A stretch of 64,000 nt of DNA from Petunia secreta. Its lineage: Eukaryota; Streptophyta; Magnoliopsida; Solanales; Solanaceae. Below the pieces are notes generated by a model. The model saw only the letters and a program-made list of their open reading frames with translations. It searched no databases and was not told the DNA's origin. The DNA lies in NCBI GenBank assembly GCA_029990175.1, contig JARKIP010000053.1:17936001-18000000 (forward strand). The letters are read 5' to 3'. This document shows, piece after piece, positions 54,186 to 64,000 of this stretch. Made by a program: the position numbers and the translations under genes. Position 1 is the stretch's first letter; every line of letters starts with the position of its first letter.

Positions 54186-56955
54186 ATGTCTGCTACTCAC
54201 TCAAGACAAGATTCGAGTGACTCCGGCGAGAGGGCAAGGATTGCACAGTACGCCGCCATTATTTCCAGCGGCGATTTTATCACCACCGTGCCGGTGCTGC
54301 AGGTGGTAGAGGCAAAAGAGGGCGGAGAGGTGACTTCCAGTGCTAGTGGCTCTAGGCGTCGAAAGAAGAGAGCTAGGCGTGGCGTACGTCAGCCTAGATG
54401 AGGGTGGTGACGTCATGAAGGCGGCTGGTGCTGATGATGTCACACACAGAGATGAGGATGCCGAGGGCGATGATGTCGTGGACGAGGGTGAGAGGGGGAA
54501 CGTCACCGAGGTGGGATCTTTGGGCCCGGCGATTCCTCTCGAACAAGAGCTCGAGCCTCACCAAATAATTCCTTCTAATTTTGACAACAGCAAGGACCTC
54601 AAGCTACAAGTTCAATCAGCTAATCAGGAGGAGAAGAATAGAAACATACCGGTGAACACGACGCCGACCCGTATAACGCAAGCATAAATTGAGCAGGTTC
54701 GGAAGGAGTGTAAATTCGGGCCCGAGGTGAAAGTGGTCATCCCTGACCCGACAAACAGAGTTTGCCATCACATTGAGGGGCTTTCCTTCGCCTATACTTA
54801 CCCTTTCACCCTCGGCTTCTCCCTTCCGGTGCACAAGATCATTGATGATTTCTGCTGAGCCTACAACTTGTGCTTGGCTCAACTAGGCCCCGGTGTCTGG
54901 AGAGTTGTTCAGTGCATGGACTGGCTGAGCAAAAAGTCCGGGGTCGATTTTACCCTGCAGCATCTCATCTCCCTCTGTTATCCCTACTTTCACAAGGCTG
55001 GGGTTGTGGCTTTGAACAACCGAGGCAAATACGCGCTCCTTCATAAGAGCAAGGATCATGGGGACCGAGGCTGGAGTGATCGCTATGTCCTTTTGGAGAC
55101 TAGTGTTCTGTCTGTCGAGCCTGATTTCCCTGAGCGGTGGAATAACACACGTAAGTGTCCTTTCATTTTTACTTCATCCTCAGTGATCATTCATGCTTGC
55201 TAACCCCGTTTCCTTGTTATTTCTTAGCCAAAAAGGTTGACATCATACCTCCCGAGGGGTTGACTGAATGGGTGAAAGCCATGACCGGGGCTCGCACTCT
55301 CCTGGAGAGAACGTGGATGAACATGGCTGCTGAATTTGGTTGGCAGTGCAAACGGCATGGTAAGCTCTATTGTGATGTTTTACTTGATCTGTTGATTCTG
55401 GCTTTGTTGGCTTTGTTTTTGCTGACTTCTTTCCCCTCAGTATCAGGTTTTCCGAACCGTGCTGTTAACTCAAAGAAAAGCAAGAAAAAGAAGGAAGAGA
55501 AGAAGAAGAGAGATGGAGAGGAGACCGAGTCAGACGATAACCTAGCCTCGGTGGTAGGTGATTTGAAGGAGCTGAAGGTTGCAAAGTCTTCAAAAGTTTC
55601 GAAGGGTTCCCCCGGTCAAGGGTCCTCTAAAGGTAACCACCAACCTTGGTCAACTCGTCGGTTACCATTCTTCTTTGCCTCCTTGTTTCAACTCGTTTAT
55701 GTTGCTTTTTGTAGGTGTGAAGAGGAAGAGGGTAGTTTCAAAGAATCCCTCTCGTTCGGTGGTTCCTCGCACCGAGGTGGAGGCTTCCCCCCGGCCCGAA
55801 GCAACGGTGGAAAGGCGCCGAAGGTTAATAGATGAGCCTGACGATGTTGTTCCCGAGGACTCTGCCACCCGAAGAGCAATTGAAGTTATGGATCTAGAGG
55901 ATCAGGAGCAGGATAACGGAGCTATGGTTGCTAAGGCCAAGGGTAAAGCCAAAGTTGGAGAGGTTGGGGCAGCCGCCGCCGAGGGGAGGACTGAAGCTGG
56001 CGCGATTCGAGCAAAATCTGAACCCGCGAGGATTTCATCCTCGGTTGGATCTTTTCGCAAGCTGGAGGTATCTACCTCTTCAAATTTGCTGTCCGGCACC
56101 CGAGGTGACATATTGAGCCTGATGCCACTTCTTGGACCCGAAAAGGATAAAGTGGTGCAATCATTCTCCCCAGCCAAGCTATTCACCACCCTCTCGGCCA
56201 ACGCTCTCAGAGTAAGCTTCGATCTTTTAAGTTCGCTTCTTTTCTGGGGATGTTTTTTCATGCTAATTTTTGATGAATTTTCTCCCAGGGATTCGTGCTG
56301 TCGTTGAGAGCCATCGAGCTCGAGACCGCGAGGGCCGAGGAGTTTCAGCGCGTGGCTAGATCTTGGGACAAGCAGAAGAACAACCTCCGGGCATAGCTGG
56401 ATTGAAGGCTGATCTAGCTAAGTCCCAATCCGCTTTGCTTGAGGTTGAGGCTTCCTCCGAGGCAAGGATTCAAGCCCTCGATGCTGAGTCCCAAGCTGAG
56501 CGCTCAAGGCTAGAAGCTGAGGCTGCGAGTTTACGTGCCGAGCTGACTCAAGCAATGGGCAAGGCCGAGGAGATGGCCAAACGACATCAAGATCAACTGA
56601 GGGAGCATGTGGTTCATATCCAAAAGTTGGAGGGTGAGAGCTACAAACTTTCAGCTAAGGAGGCCGAGATTGAAGCTCTGCGAGATGAAATCGTCGATCG
56701 TAAAAATAGTGCTAAGATCAAGGTCAATAGAGCTGAACTGGATAAACAGTGGGCCATTATCAGTCTCGGTTGAAATTACTCAAGCGATGTCGCGCCGGCG
56801 AGCTCAACTTGGAGGAGGAGATTGCAAAGGCCGAGGCGAAAGCAGCTAAGGCTCAGGCTATCATTGATGAACTCCCCTCAACTGAAGCCTCGAGCGATGA
56901 GGACGATGAGGTGGATGAAGAATATGCCGAGGGGGGCTCCGAGGATGGGGGATGA
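54186..56955 (+). pseudogene. Antisense intron-bearing passenger gene of the gypsy element (gypsy-type transposon domain plus coiled coil)
   Basis: Five exons are predicted on the strand opposite to gag-pol: 54186-55150, 55228-55359, 55441-55632, 55715-56211 and 56289-56955, with four GT-AG introns of 77, 81, 82 and 77 bp and consistent phases. Exons 1-2 encode the Pfam-type 'putative gypsy type transposon' domain (FAYTYPFTLGFSLPVHKIID, LAQLGPGVWRVVQCMDWL, PEGLTEWVKAM). Exons 3-4 are Lys-rich with a likely NLS (KRKR). Exon 5 is a long coiled coil (AEEFQRVARSWDKQKN, QAERSRLEAEAASLRAEL) with an acidic tail ending DEDDEVDEEY. Stops (about 54685, 54856, 56393) and frameshifts (about 54350-54400, 56395, 56755) disable this copy. 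Extra antisense ORFs are known in Tat elements; function unknown. Confidence 0.85.
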
Positions 56956-57710
56956 TTCTCTCGAGGCTTAGACTTCTGGTAGCATTGTTTTTGTAAGCCT
57001 TCAGGCTTTTATGCTTATGTTTTGGACCTTCGGGTCCTTTTGGTGTAAATTTTTTTAGCCTTCGGGCTTTTTAATGAAATGACTTTGGTGTTTTTATCTT
57101 AAATGTTGGTTTTTGCCGGTACCGAACATCTTAGAATAAATAACTCGCTTGCAAGACTTGATTGAATTTAATCGATGCGAATTTAGAACGACGTCTTGTC
57201 CTCGAGTCGATGCATTTAAAGTGCAACTTCGGAGTGTAAATAAATAAAGACATAAAGCTATGGAATGAAGCTCATTTCATTGATAATATTAATAAGCCGA
57301 ATTTGGCTTTTTACAAGAAACCAAGTCGAGGCAGACCTTGGGCAAAAATATGAAAACACAAATTAATAATGTGATTAATAATGTGCCACTACCGGGCAGG
57401 GTTACAATGTACTAAATCTATTCCTCGGGTGTCAGTCCCCGGTTGTCGAATAGATGGTCTTCGGTTGTGAGGCGCATTCTTGACCTCGATTGCAACTCGT
57501 CCCTTACTCCCCCCTAGTGTTCGGGTGCGAATCTTGATGAAGACCCGGCCACTGGAGAATGGAGATCGTTTACTCTGCTTCCTGAAAAGGTCAAGAAAAA
57601 TGAAACGACGAGCAAGTTAGTACATTTCGACTGATGCCTTTGGGAACATTTGTTCTGCTCGAGGCTGTGGGTGAAAAATCTTAAAAATGAATTAGGGATA
57701 TTTACCTCGA
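56956..57710. other. Spacer between the converging antisense gene and integrase
   Basis: It holds repeated 'ccttcgg(g)t/ctt' words (56997-57070) in the 3' UTR of the antisense gene, and an A-rich signal AATGAAATGA near 57073. No ORF. Confidence 0.5.
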
Positions 57711-58877
57711 TTAGAAGTAGTACCGCTTTAAATTGGAAATGTTCCAATTTAAGGGTTCGGGCACACCTTGAAGATCTTCAATTTGATAAGATCCTTTCCC
57801 AACGATAGCTTTGACTCTGTAAGGTCCTTCCCGATTTGCAATAAGCTTTCCCGTGTTTTCTTCCTTAGTTGACTGATTTGTGGCCTTTAGCATATAGTCA
57901 CCAACTTTAAAATCTCTGAGTTTGGCTTTCCTGTTGAGGTACGCTTCGATCTGCCTTTTTTGGGCGACTAGCCGAATCAAAGCTAGTTCTCCTTTCTCCT
58001 CGAGCAGATCCAATTCTATGAGCATAGCCTGTTTATTTGCATCCTCGGTGGTGTGGGCATACCGAAGACATGGTTCGCCCACTTCCACGGGGATTAGAGA
58101 GTCCATACCATAAGCAAGTGAAAAAGGAGTCTCACCGGTGCTATTCTTCTCCGTTGTCTGCATGGTCCACAACACACCCGGCAACTCTTCGGGCAAAGGA
58201 CCCTTTTTCTCATCGAGCCTCTTCTTGAGATTTTTGATTATGATCCTATTCGAAGATTCAGCTTGGCCATTGGCACTTAGATGGTAGGGGGTCGAAGCGA
58301 TTCTCTTGATTCGCCATTGTTTGAAGAAATCGGTGATGGCTGCCCCCAAGAACTGTTTACCGTTGTCGCAGGCAATTTCCCTTGGAATACCGCACCTGTA
58401 AATGATGTTTTCCTTAATGAAATCGATTACCTGCTTTTGTTGGACTTCGGTAAGAGCCCCTGCTTCTACCCATTTAGTGAAGTAATCCGTTAACACGAGG
58501 ATGAAGCGAACACCACCCTTTCCTTTCGGTAGGGGTCCAACAACATCCATCCCCTACTTCATGAAAGGCCATGGTGACACCACCGAATGCAGAGGTTCAG
58601 CCTGTTGGTGTATCATCCGTCCATGACATTGGCACTTATCACATTTCTGCACGAAGGCCTTTACAGCTGCACTGATGGTGGGCCAATAATACCCAGCTCT
58701 TAGTAGTTTGCGTACCAAGGATTTTCCCCCTGAGTGATTTCCATACTCGCCTTCGTGCACTTCGGCCATCACATATCTAGCCTCATCGGGGCCCAAACAT
58801 TTGGCCATCGGGCCGCAACATAATCTCTTGTACAAATTGCCCTCGATCAAGTAATATGAAGCTGCTTGGGTTCTCAA
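57711..58877 (-). pseudogene. gypsy integrase, one nonsense codon
   Basis: Residues follow the HHCC zinc finger (HEGEYGNHSGGKSL, CDKCQCHG) and the rve core with MDVVGPLPKG (first Asp), IACDNGKQF (second Asp) and ANGQAESSNRII (Glu), then the C-terminal domain ending EPLNWNISNLKRYYF. It inserts the DNA copy. A single TAG (58551-58553) sits in SPWPFMK*GMDVVG where relatives have Trp, splitting the frame. Both halves are otherwise open. Confidence 0.9.
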
Positions 58878-58898
58878 CTTTTTGGCCTCCTTCTTGTC

Positions 58899-59513
58899 TT
58901 AGGGAACAGTCCCCGAGTCGAAGTAAGAGATGAACTTACTCCGCCAATCCCATTTGTTGTCCACTGAGTTGACCTGCAACTTCACCTCTCTCATTTGTGC
59001 GGACAATAGTCGAACCACTGAATCAGTCTCCGAGTGGGCTTCATCAACCGCCGAACCCAAATTTGTCAGGGCATCGGCCTCGGTATTTTCCTCCCGAGGT
59101 ACTTGCTTAACTTGCCACTCTTGGAACTGTGCTAAAATCCTTTGTGCTCGGTCTAAGAATAGCTGCATACTGGGCTCTCGAGCCGTGTATTCACCGAGCA
59201 CCTGGTTCACCACCAACTGAGAGTCGCACCTTAGCTCGATTCTTTCTGCCCCCATTTCCTTAGCCAACTCTAAGCCTGCTAGAGCTGCTTCATATTCAGC
59301 CTCGTTGTTGGTCACTTTTTTGAACAGAACCGAGTGCCTGATTTTCTCTCCGGTAGGTGCCCTCAAGACTATGCCTAACCCCGAACCTTTGGAGTTAGTT
59401 GCCCCATCGGTATGAAGTATCCATAGCCCCGAAGCTTTTCCTTTCGATACTGAGTTTTCCTTTTCGGCTTCGAGCAGGATCCCAACGCTAAAATAAGCTA
59501 CGAAATCGGCCAA
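58899..59513 (-). pseudogene. gypsy second RNase H (archaeal-type)
   Basis: Has LHTDGATNSKGSGLGIVL (Asp), TNNEAEYEAALAGLELAKE (Glu), LRCDSQLVVNQV (Asp) and EENTEADALTNLGS (Asp), the complete D-E-D-D set. The extra RNase H gained by the Tat clade replaces the lost activity of the first. Ends at TGA/TAA near 58899 in the linker to integrase. Confidence 0.88.
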
Positions 59514-59576
59514 AACTTGGGATTTTATGGCTGTTCGGGTTTGATAGGTGATGTCATACTCGCTTAACTCTACCGC

Positions 59577-59906
59577 TCATTTTGATAACCTCCCCAATAA
59601 CTCTGGTTTGTGCAATATACTTCTCAAGGGGAAGGTTGAAACTACCGCTATTGGGTGACATTGAAAATAAGGTCGTAGTTTTCGGGCAGTAACAATTAAA
59701 GCAAGTGCTAGTTTTTTCAAATGTGGGTACCTTGTTTCGGCATCGAGGAGTGTCTTGCTCACATAGTAGATGGGTTGTTGCTTGCCATCTTCCTCCCGAA
59801 CCAGGACCGCGCTGACTGATACTTCGGACACAGCTAAGTAGACTAGCAATGTTTCACCATCCTTAGGCTTGGCGAGCAACGACGCGTTAGCCAAATAGCA
59901 TTTCAA
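59577..59906 (-). pseudogene. gypsy RNase H (first, RT-linked)
   Basis: Contains LLVYLAVSEVSVSAVLVREE, QQPIYYVSKTLLDAETRYPHLKKLALALI and the connection to the next domain (PLRSILHKPELLGRLSKW). In Tat elements this first RNase H is degenerate and its catalytic acids are often lost; LYLAVSE here keeps Glu but not the first Asp (Ala). It is separated from RT by stops near 59935 and 60014. Confidence 0.82.
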
Positions 59907-60014
59907 GCCTCTCAGCGCTTCTTTACACTCTGGTGTCTATTCGAAATGGTTGTTTTTCCTCAAAACAGATAAGAATTTATGGCATCGCTCTGAAGACCTC
60001 GAGATGAAACGACT

Positions 60015-60881
60015 CTAGGCAGCGATTCGACCAGTTAGGCGCTGAACTTCTTTCACCTCGGTCAGCTCTTCAGGGATTTCTTCGATAGCTTTAATTTTAT
60101 CAGGGTTTGCTTCAATGCCTCTTTCGGAGACGATGAATCCCAAGAATTTGCCCGACCCAACGCCGAAGGCACACTTCTCACGGTTTAATTTCATGCCATA
60201 TTGCCTCAGAACGGCGAAAGCTTCCCTTAGGTAATTCAAATGATCCTCCATCCAAACCGATTTGATGAGTATATCGTCTATGTAGACCACCATAGATTTT
60301 CCAATATACTCTTTGAACATGCGACACACCAACCTTTGATACGTTGCCCCGGCATTTTTTAGACCGAAGGGCATTACTTTATAGCAAAAAGTACCTCGGT
60401 CAGTGATGAACGATGTCTTCTCTTCGTCCTTCGGGTCCATGAGGATCTGGTTGTACCCCGAATAAGCATCCAAGAAAGTTAATAGTTTGTGTCCAGCCGT
60501 GGAGTCTATTAACCTGTCTATTTGTGGCAATGAGTAGGAGTCTTTGGGGCAAGCTTTTTTCAAGTCGGTGTAATCTACACACATTCTCCACTTCCGATTC
60601 TTCTTCGGTACGACGACCACATTAGCCAGCCATTCGGGGTATTTCACCTCTCTTATTTAACCATTTTCTTGTAACTTTGTGGTTTCATCTTCTATCGCCT
60701 TCTTTTTTACCCCGACGTGATGTCTCTTCTTTTGCTTCACCGGAGTAAATTTTGGGTCCACATTCAACTTATGGGTCATGATCTCCGGATCGATACCAAT
60801 CATGTCTGAATGAGACCAAGCAAAGCAATCGTTGTTGGACTTTAGAACTTCAATAGTCGCTTTTTTCGACTTTGGGTCCAA
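60015..60881 (-). pseudogene. gypsy reverse transcriptase
   Basis: Frames 60881-60657 and 60647-60015 are separated by a single in-frame TAA (QENG*). They hold WLANVVVVPKKNRKWRMCVD, LDAYSGYNQILM, MPFGLKNAGATYQRL and the catalytic YIDDILIKS with both Asp residues. It copies the element RNA into DNA. The stop lies before the fingers motif and would abolish expression. Confidence 0.9.
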
Positions 60882-61431
60882 CTCCGAGCCGATAATTCCT
60901 CAATGGTAGAGTCCTCGGCTTTCTATTTCCGAGGCTCTTGAATGCAAATTGGGATCTTCTCGATTTCTCCTCGGAGGTCCTCCTCGCGACCGAATAACAC
61001 TCCCTTGCTACTCGCTGCTCTCTTTTGATTGATCGAACTCCCCAAGGCGTAGGGAATTTAATCACTTGATACAGCGTGGAGGGAACAGCTTCCATAGAAT
61101 GGATCCATGGCTTACCGAGGATCACATTGTATGCCCAGTCCTCGGGAAATACTTGGAACAGTGTTTCTTTGCTTACTCCTTCAGCAAATATTTTGAATGT
61201 GATTTCACTCAAAGTTTTATCCGTGGAGTTGAAGCCGGTTAGCATTGTTTCTTTGGGGACAACTTCCCCCTTGAGCCACATTTTCTTAACAGCCCCGTAG
61301 CTGATTATGTAAACCGAGCTACTGGGGTCGATCAAGACTCGCTTGATGTCGGAGTCATTGATTCTTATCATGATGACTAAGGCATCGTGATGAGGGAACA
61401 TCATCTCATCACAGTCATCATCGTCAAACAC
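60850..61431 (-). pseudogene. gypsy protease region
   Basis: A 193-codon frame with RVLIDPSSSVYIISYGAVKK, the flap-like GFNSTDKTLSEI and NVILGKPWIHSMEAVPSTLY, as in retropepsins of Tat elements. The active-site Asp is kept, but the usual Gly after Asp-Pro is Ser. It would cleave the gag-pol precursor. The frame ends in the linker to RT. Confidence 0.8.
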
Positions 61432-63176
61432 GATCTCTTTAAGCCGCCAATTTGGGTTCTCTTCTCCATGGTGATTGATAATTTGGCGAATTTCTTGGCT
61501 GCTGCGAAATTCACACCGTTCACCTCTGATCCCCCGGTGATTACATTCACAACTCTCTCCGGGGGTGGAGCCCGAGGTCGTTGCCCATCACCTCGGTTCT
61601 TGGAGAAATTGTCCTTTCCCTTGTCAGTAAGGAAATTAGCCAATAGTCATTTTTTCAACAAGTGTGCCACCTCGAGGCGCAAAGCTTTGCAATCCTCGGT
61701 TCGGTGGCCATAATCTGCATGGAACTTGCAGTACAAATTGTGGTCTCTCTTATCTGCTGGAGTCCTCATGTCTTTGGGCACTCTGACCCCGGCAGTGCCC
61801 TTGACTACATTGACCAGCTCCGAGGTCGATATGTTGAAATTGTAATCAGGGATCCGAGGCAAGTCCTTCTTCGGGGCCGAAGCTGGGCCTGAGGAATTTC
61901 TTTGGTTAGTGTTAGATTGAACCTTTCCTCTGAGCCGTTGGCTTATGTGCGGACTTGTGTATGAATTTCCGAAGGAATTTCCCAGCCTTTGGCTAACAGG
62001 CTGCCTTGGTGAGGTGTATGGTTCATATCTCCCCTTCAGATTTCCTCGCGACGCCTCGGCGCGGTGCGAGGATTCGCCTCGGATTTTATAGTTGTAACCT
62101 CGGCTTTTGAACTGCGCTTCCTCCAATCTGATTTTGGAGTAAGTCCGCTTGTGTAGATCCTCCTAAGTCAAAACTTGGTATTGTTGGAGCTCCTTTCGCA
62201 ATTCAGCAGCGGCGTCAGAATTGCGAACATTGATACCCTTTTCAAATGCCATAATAGCCAGAGTATCATCCATCCGAGGCAGCTCCATGCGCTCAGCGTG
62301 AAAGCGCTCGAGGTACTCTTTGAGTGGCTCGCCGGGCTATTTTTTAACCTCACATATGTCTTCCTTCCTTTGAAGAATTTTTTGGGCCCCGGTGTGTGCC
62401 TTAACGAAGGCGTTAGACATTTCCTTGAAGGTGGAAACCGACCCTGCTGGTAAATACATGTACCAACGTAGAGCTCCTTTCTCCAAGGACTCGCCAAACT
62501 TTTTTAAGAACATCGACTCGAGCTCTATTGCTGATAAGTCGTTGCTTTTCACCATTGCCATGTACTCCCTTACATGCTCCCTGGGATCGGTGGTCCCATC
62601 ATACTTCTTCAAAAACATAAGTTTGAAGTTCTTGGGAGTTGGGGCTGGAGTCGCTTCCGGCTGGAAGAGTAGCTCCCTGTATTGGTCTATATCAAGATCA
62701 TCTTCAACTTTTGTCAGCCCCGGCACGCTCTCGAGGCGTTTTTCCACGCGTGCCTCGACGCGAGCCTCAACGCGTGCTTCAATCTCCCTGGTCAAACTTT
62801 CGACGTCGACCGAGGACGTTGTTTCAGCCACGGTGGGGATCGTCCCAAAGTGTGGCGTTGCAGCCGGTACGTTTCCCGAACCTCCAGACGTGGCTCCATT
62901 GAGAGGTCCCCCTATTATCGCGCCCGTAGGAACGAAAGTCGGGATGCCTCCATTTAGAGTCGAAGGCTGGTTACCGTTCGGTGTTGCGCTATTCCTCGCT
63001 TCCAACGAGGGGCGAAATTCAGCAATAATATTGACTTGCTCATCCTGTTGATCTTGGAAAGCTCTCAGTGCATTGACAACGTAAGCTTGGAACGCTTCGG
63101 TTGTCATTGGTGATGTGGACTGTTGGTTCGACGAAACGCCAGCCCGTTCATTAAGATTATCACTGTTGTCAGCCAT
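61432..63176 (-). pseudogene. gypsy gag
   Basis: It begins MADNSDNLNERAGVSSNQQS. A Pro/Gly-rich N-terminal third with a repeated EARVEARVEARVEKRLES helix is followed by the capsid-like gag domain (YDGTTDPREHVREYMAM, GALRWYMYLPAGSVSTF, PLKEYLERFHAER) and a nucleocapsid-like HADYGHRTEDCKALRLEVAHLL. Gag forms the particle that packages element RNA. TAG stops at about 62337 and 62164 and another near 61644 split it into four open pieces; each could be a C-to-T change in a Gln or Trp codon. Confidence 0.85.
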
Positions 63177-63245
63177 AACGTCGTTGAACTGTAGACTTTA
63201 ACGAAAAAGAACGTAAAACTTTGGAACAAACCATTTCTGCTTATA

Positions 63246-63263
63246 TCCCCACAGACGGCGCCA
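63246..63263 (-). promoter_or_regulatory. Primer-binding site
   Basis: TGGCGCCGTCTGTGGGGA on the minus strand, two bases inside the 5' LTR. Its first nine bases are those of the TGGCGCCGTTGCC-type primer sites of Tat/Athila elements. tRNA identity not certain. Confidence 0.75.
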
Positions 63264-63265
63264 AT

Positions 63266-63819
63266 TGTATTAGCCTGAACCAGTTTTAGGATCACAAATC
63301 GAATTTGGGTTTGAATATAAGCAAAACTTCGTATCAAAGCTAAATAAATGCAAGAAATAGGTGCAAATACGAAAGAATAACTTGATTTCAATATATCGTA
63401 GTGAGTACAAATTTGGGCAGAGTTTCAGTATGTATTTTTAGATGCCTATGATACAAAATGAAGTACTATTTATAGGTCTAGGAGCCTTGCCCACGTTCTC
63501 TACTATCAGTTGTGCTCTGGCCCATGATCTGGGCATTAATGGAAGGAGTTAGTGGGCTGGAGTAGTGGGCTGCAAAGCCGTTGGAACCGAGGCTATTCAC
63601 CGAGGTGCATATATGTGACCTCGGTGGGGAGACCTTGCTGTTCGTTCGAGGCAGACATCACCGAAGCTCAGCTCACGGCTCGCCTTCGGCGACGACCTTG
63701 ATGTGTGACTTCGGCGACCCACTTACTTGCTTTGGTCTTTGGCTTGTTGTCATATGCTCGGTCGCTGTCAAATTGCATGACCGGGGCGAATAACCGCAGG
63801 CTGATTTTTACCCAATACA
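63266..63819 (-). repeat. 5' LTR of the gypsy element (554 bp)
   Basis: Plus-strand ends are TGTATTAGCC and CCCAATACA. It contains a local duplication (AGTGGGCTGGAGTAGTGGGC at about 63550) absent from the 3' LTR. Confidence 0.93.
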
Positions 63820-64000
63820 ACATGTTTTTACTCTATGACGCTTAGAGGTAGATGATTTTATTTTCTTCTATTTCTCCTTTTAAGAAAACCCCAATAATTG
63901 GGTGGCTTAGAAAGAAAATGTTTGGGAAAATCAAATTATCGAAAAAAATCAAAATGTGAAGTTACCCAATTGTCGGCGGATTTTGTGGAAAAGAAAATGG
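63820..64000. other. Flank of the gypsy element, no feature seen
   Basis: Begins with ACATG, the probable right target copy. AT-rich sequence to the window edge. Confidence 0.5.

Larger units (their letters stand above)
53257..63819 (-). mobile_element. Ty3/gypsy LTR retrotransposon, Tat type, complete structure
   Basis: LTRs 53257-53797 (3' LTR) and 63266-63819 (5' LTR) begin TGTAT and end TACA on the plus strand. A primer site and a polypurine tract lie just inside. Minus-strand coding order is gag, protease, RT, RNase H, a second RNase H, integrase. The second RNase H and a long 3' region with an antisense gene point to the Tat clade. Flanks ACATA and ACATG differ in one base, compatible with an aged 5-bp duplication. 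I count about 28 substitutions plus one 13-bp indel between the LTRs (about 5%), so the insertion is not recent. Several nonsense codons disable it. Confidence 0.93.

Noticed and set aside
62392..63051. 219-codon plus-strand frame opposite gag
   Set aside because: Shadow of the gag frame on the other strand, caused by GC-skewed codon composition. It has no introns or domain, unlike the true antisense gene at 54186-56955.

Overview
The window is nuclear DNA of a flowering plant, almost certainly Solanaceae. It carries AT-rich intergenic DNA, GT-AG introns, tRNA-derived SINEs of the TS/SolS type typical of nightshades (one with a TTG tail), a plant U2 snRNA gene with a plant snRNA promoter, and three host genes with clear plant orthologues. 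The species cannot be fixed from sequence alone.

Layout: 1-11 kb is a transposon graveyard: the 3' part of a long LTR, a decayed Ty1/copia gag-protease stretch, a MITE, a 2.37-kb solo LTR with a 5-bp target duplication, and a minus-strand L1 LINE relic. 11-29 kb is the gene island: an intronless P-class PPR gene (orthologue of Arabidopsis At1g11710), a four-coding-exon tRNA-splicing endonuclease subunit SEN54 gene, a U2 snRNA gene on the minus strand, and a five-coding-exon endo-beta-1,4-mannanase gene of the MAN2 type. SINEs, MITEs and a second LINE relic lie within and between them.

29.9-51.7 kb is a nested block. Two related minus-strand L1 LINEs (LINE-1, 29858-36447; LINE-2, 36485-51688) lie head to tail, their target duplications only 10 bp apart. 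An 8.2-kb CACTA (En/Spm) DNA transposon (43110-51338) sits inside LINE-2 ORF1 with a 3-bp duplication and intact CACTA ends.

53.3-63.8 kb is a complete but mutated Ty3/gypsy element of Tat type on the minus strand (541- and 554-bp LTRs, PBS, gag, PR, RT, two RNase H domains, integrase, polypurine tract). Between integrase and 3' LTR it carries an extra gene on the opposite strand with five predicted exons and four short GT-AG introns, coding for a 'gypsy-type transposon' domain, a basic linker and a long coiled coil. This antisense, intron-bearing passenger gene is the most unusual object in the window.

Host genes are unrelated in function (organelle RNA processing, tRNA splicing, mRNA splicing, cell-wall mannan hydrolysis) and are simply neighbours. 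Almost all the rest is mobile-element DNA whose insertion order can be read from target-site duplications.
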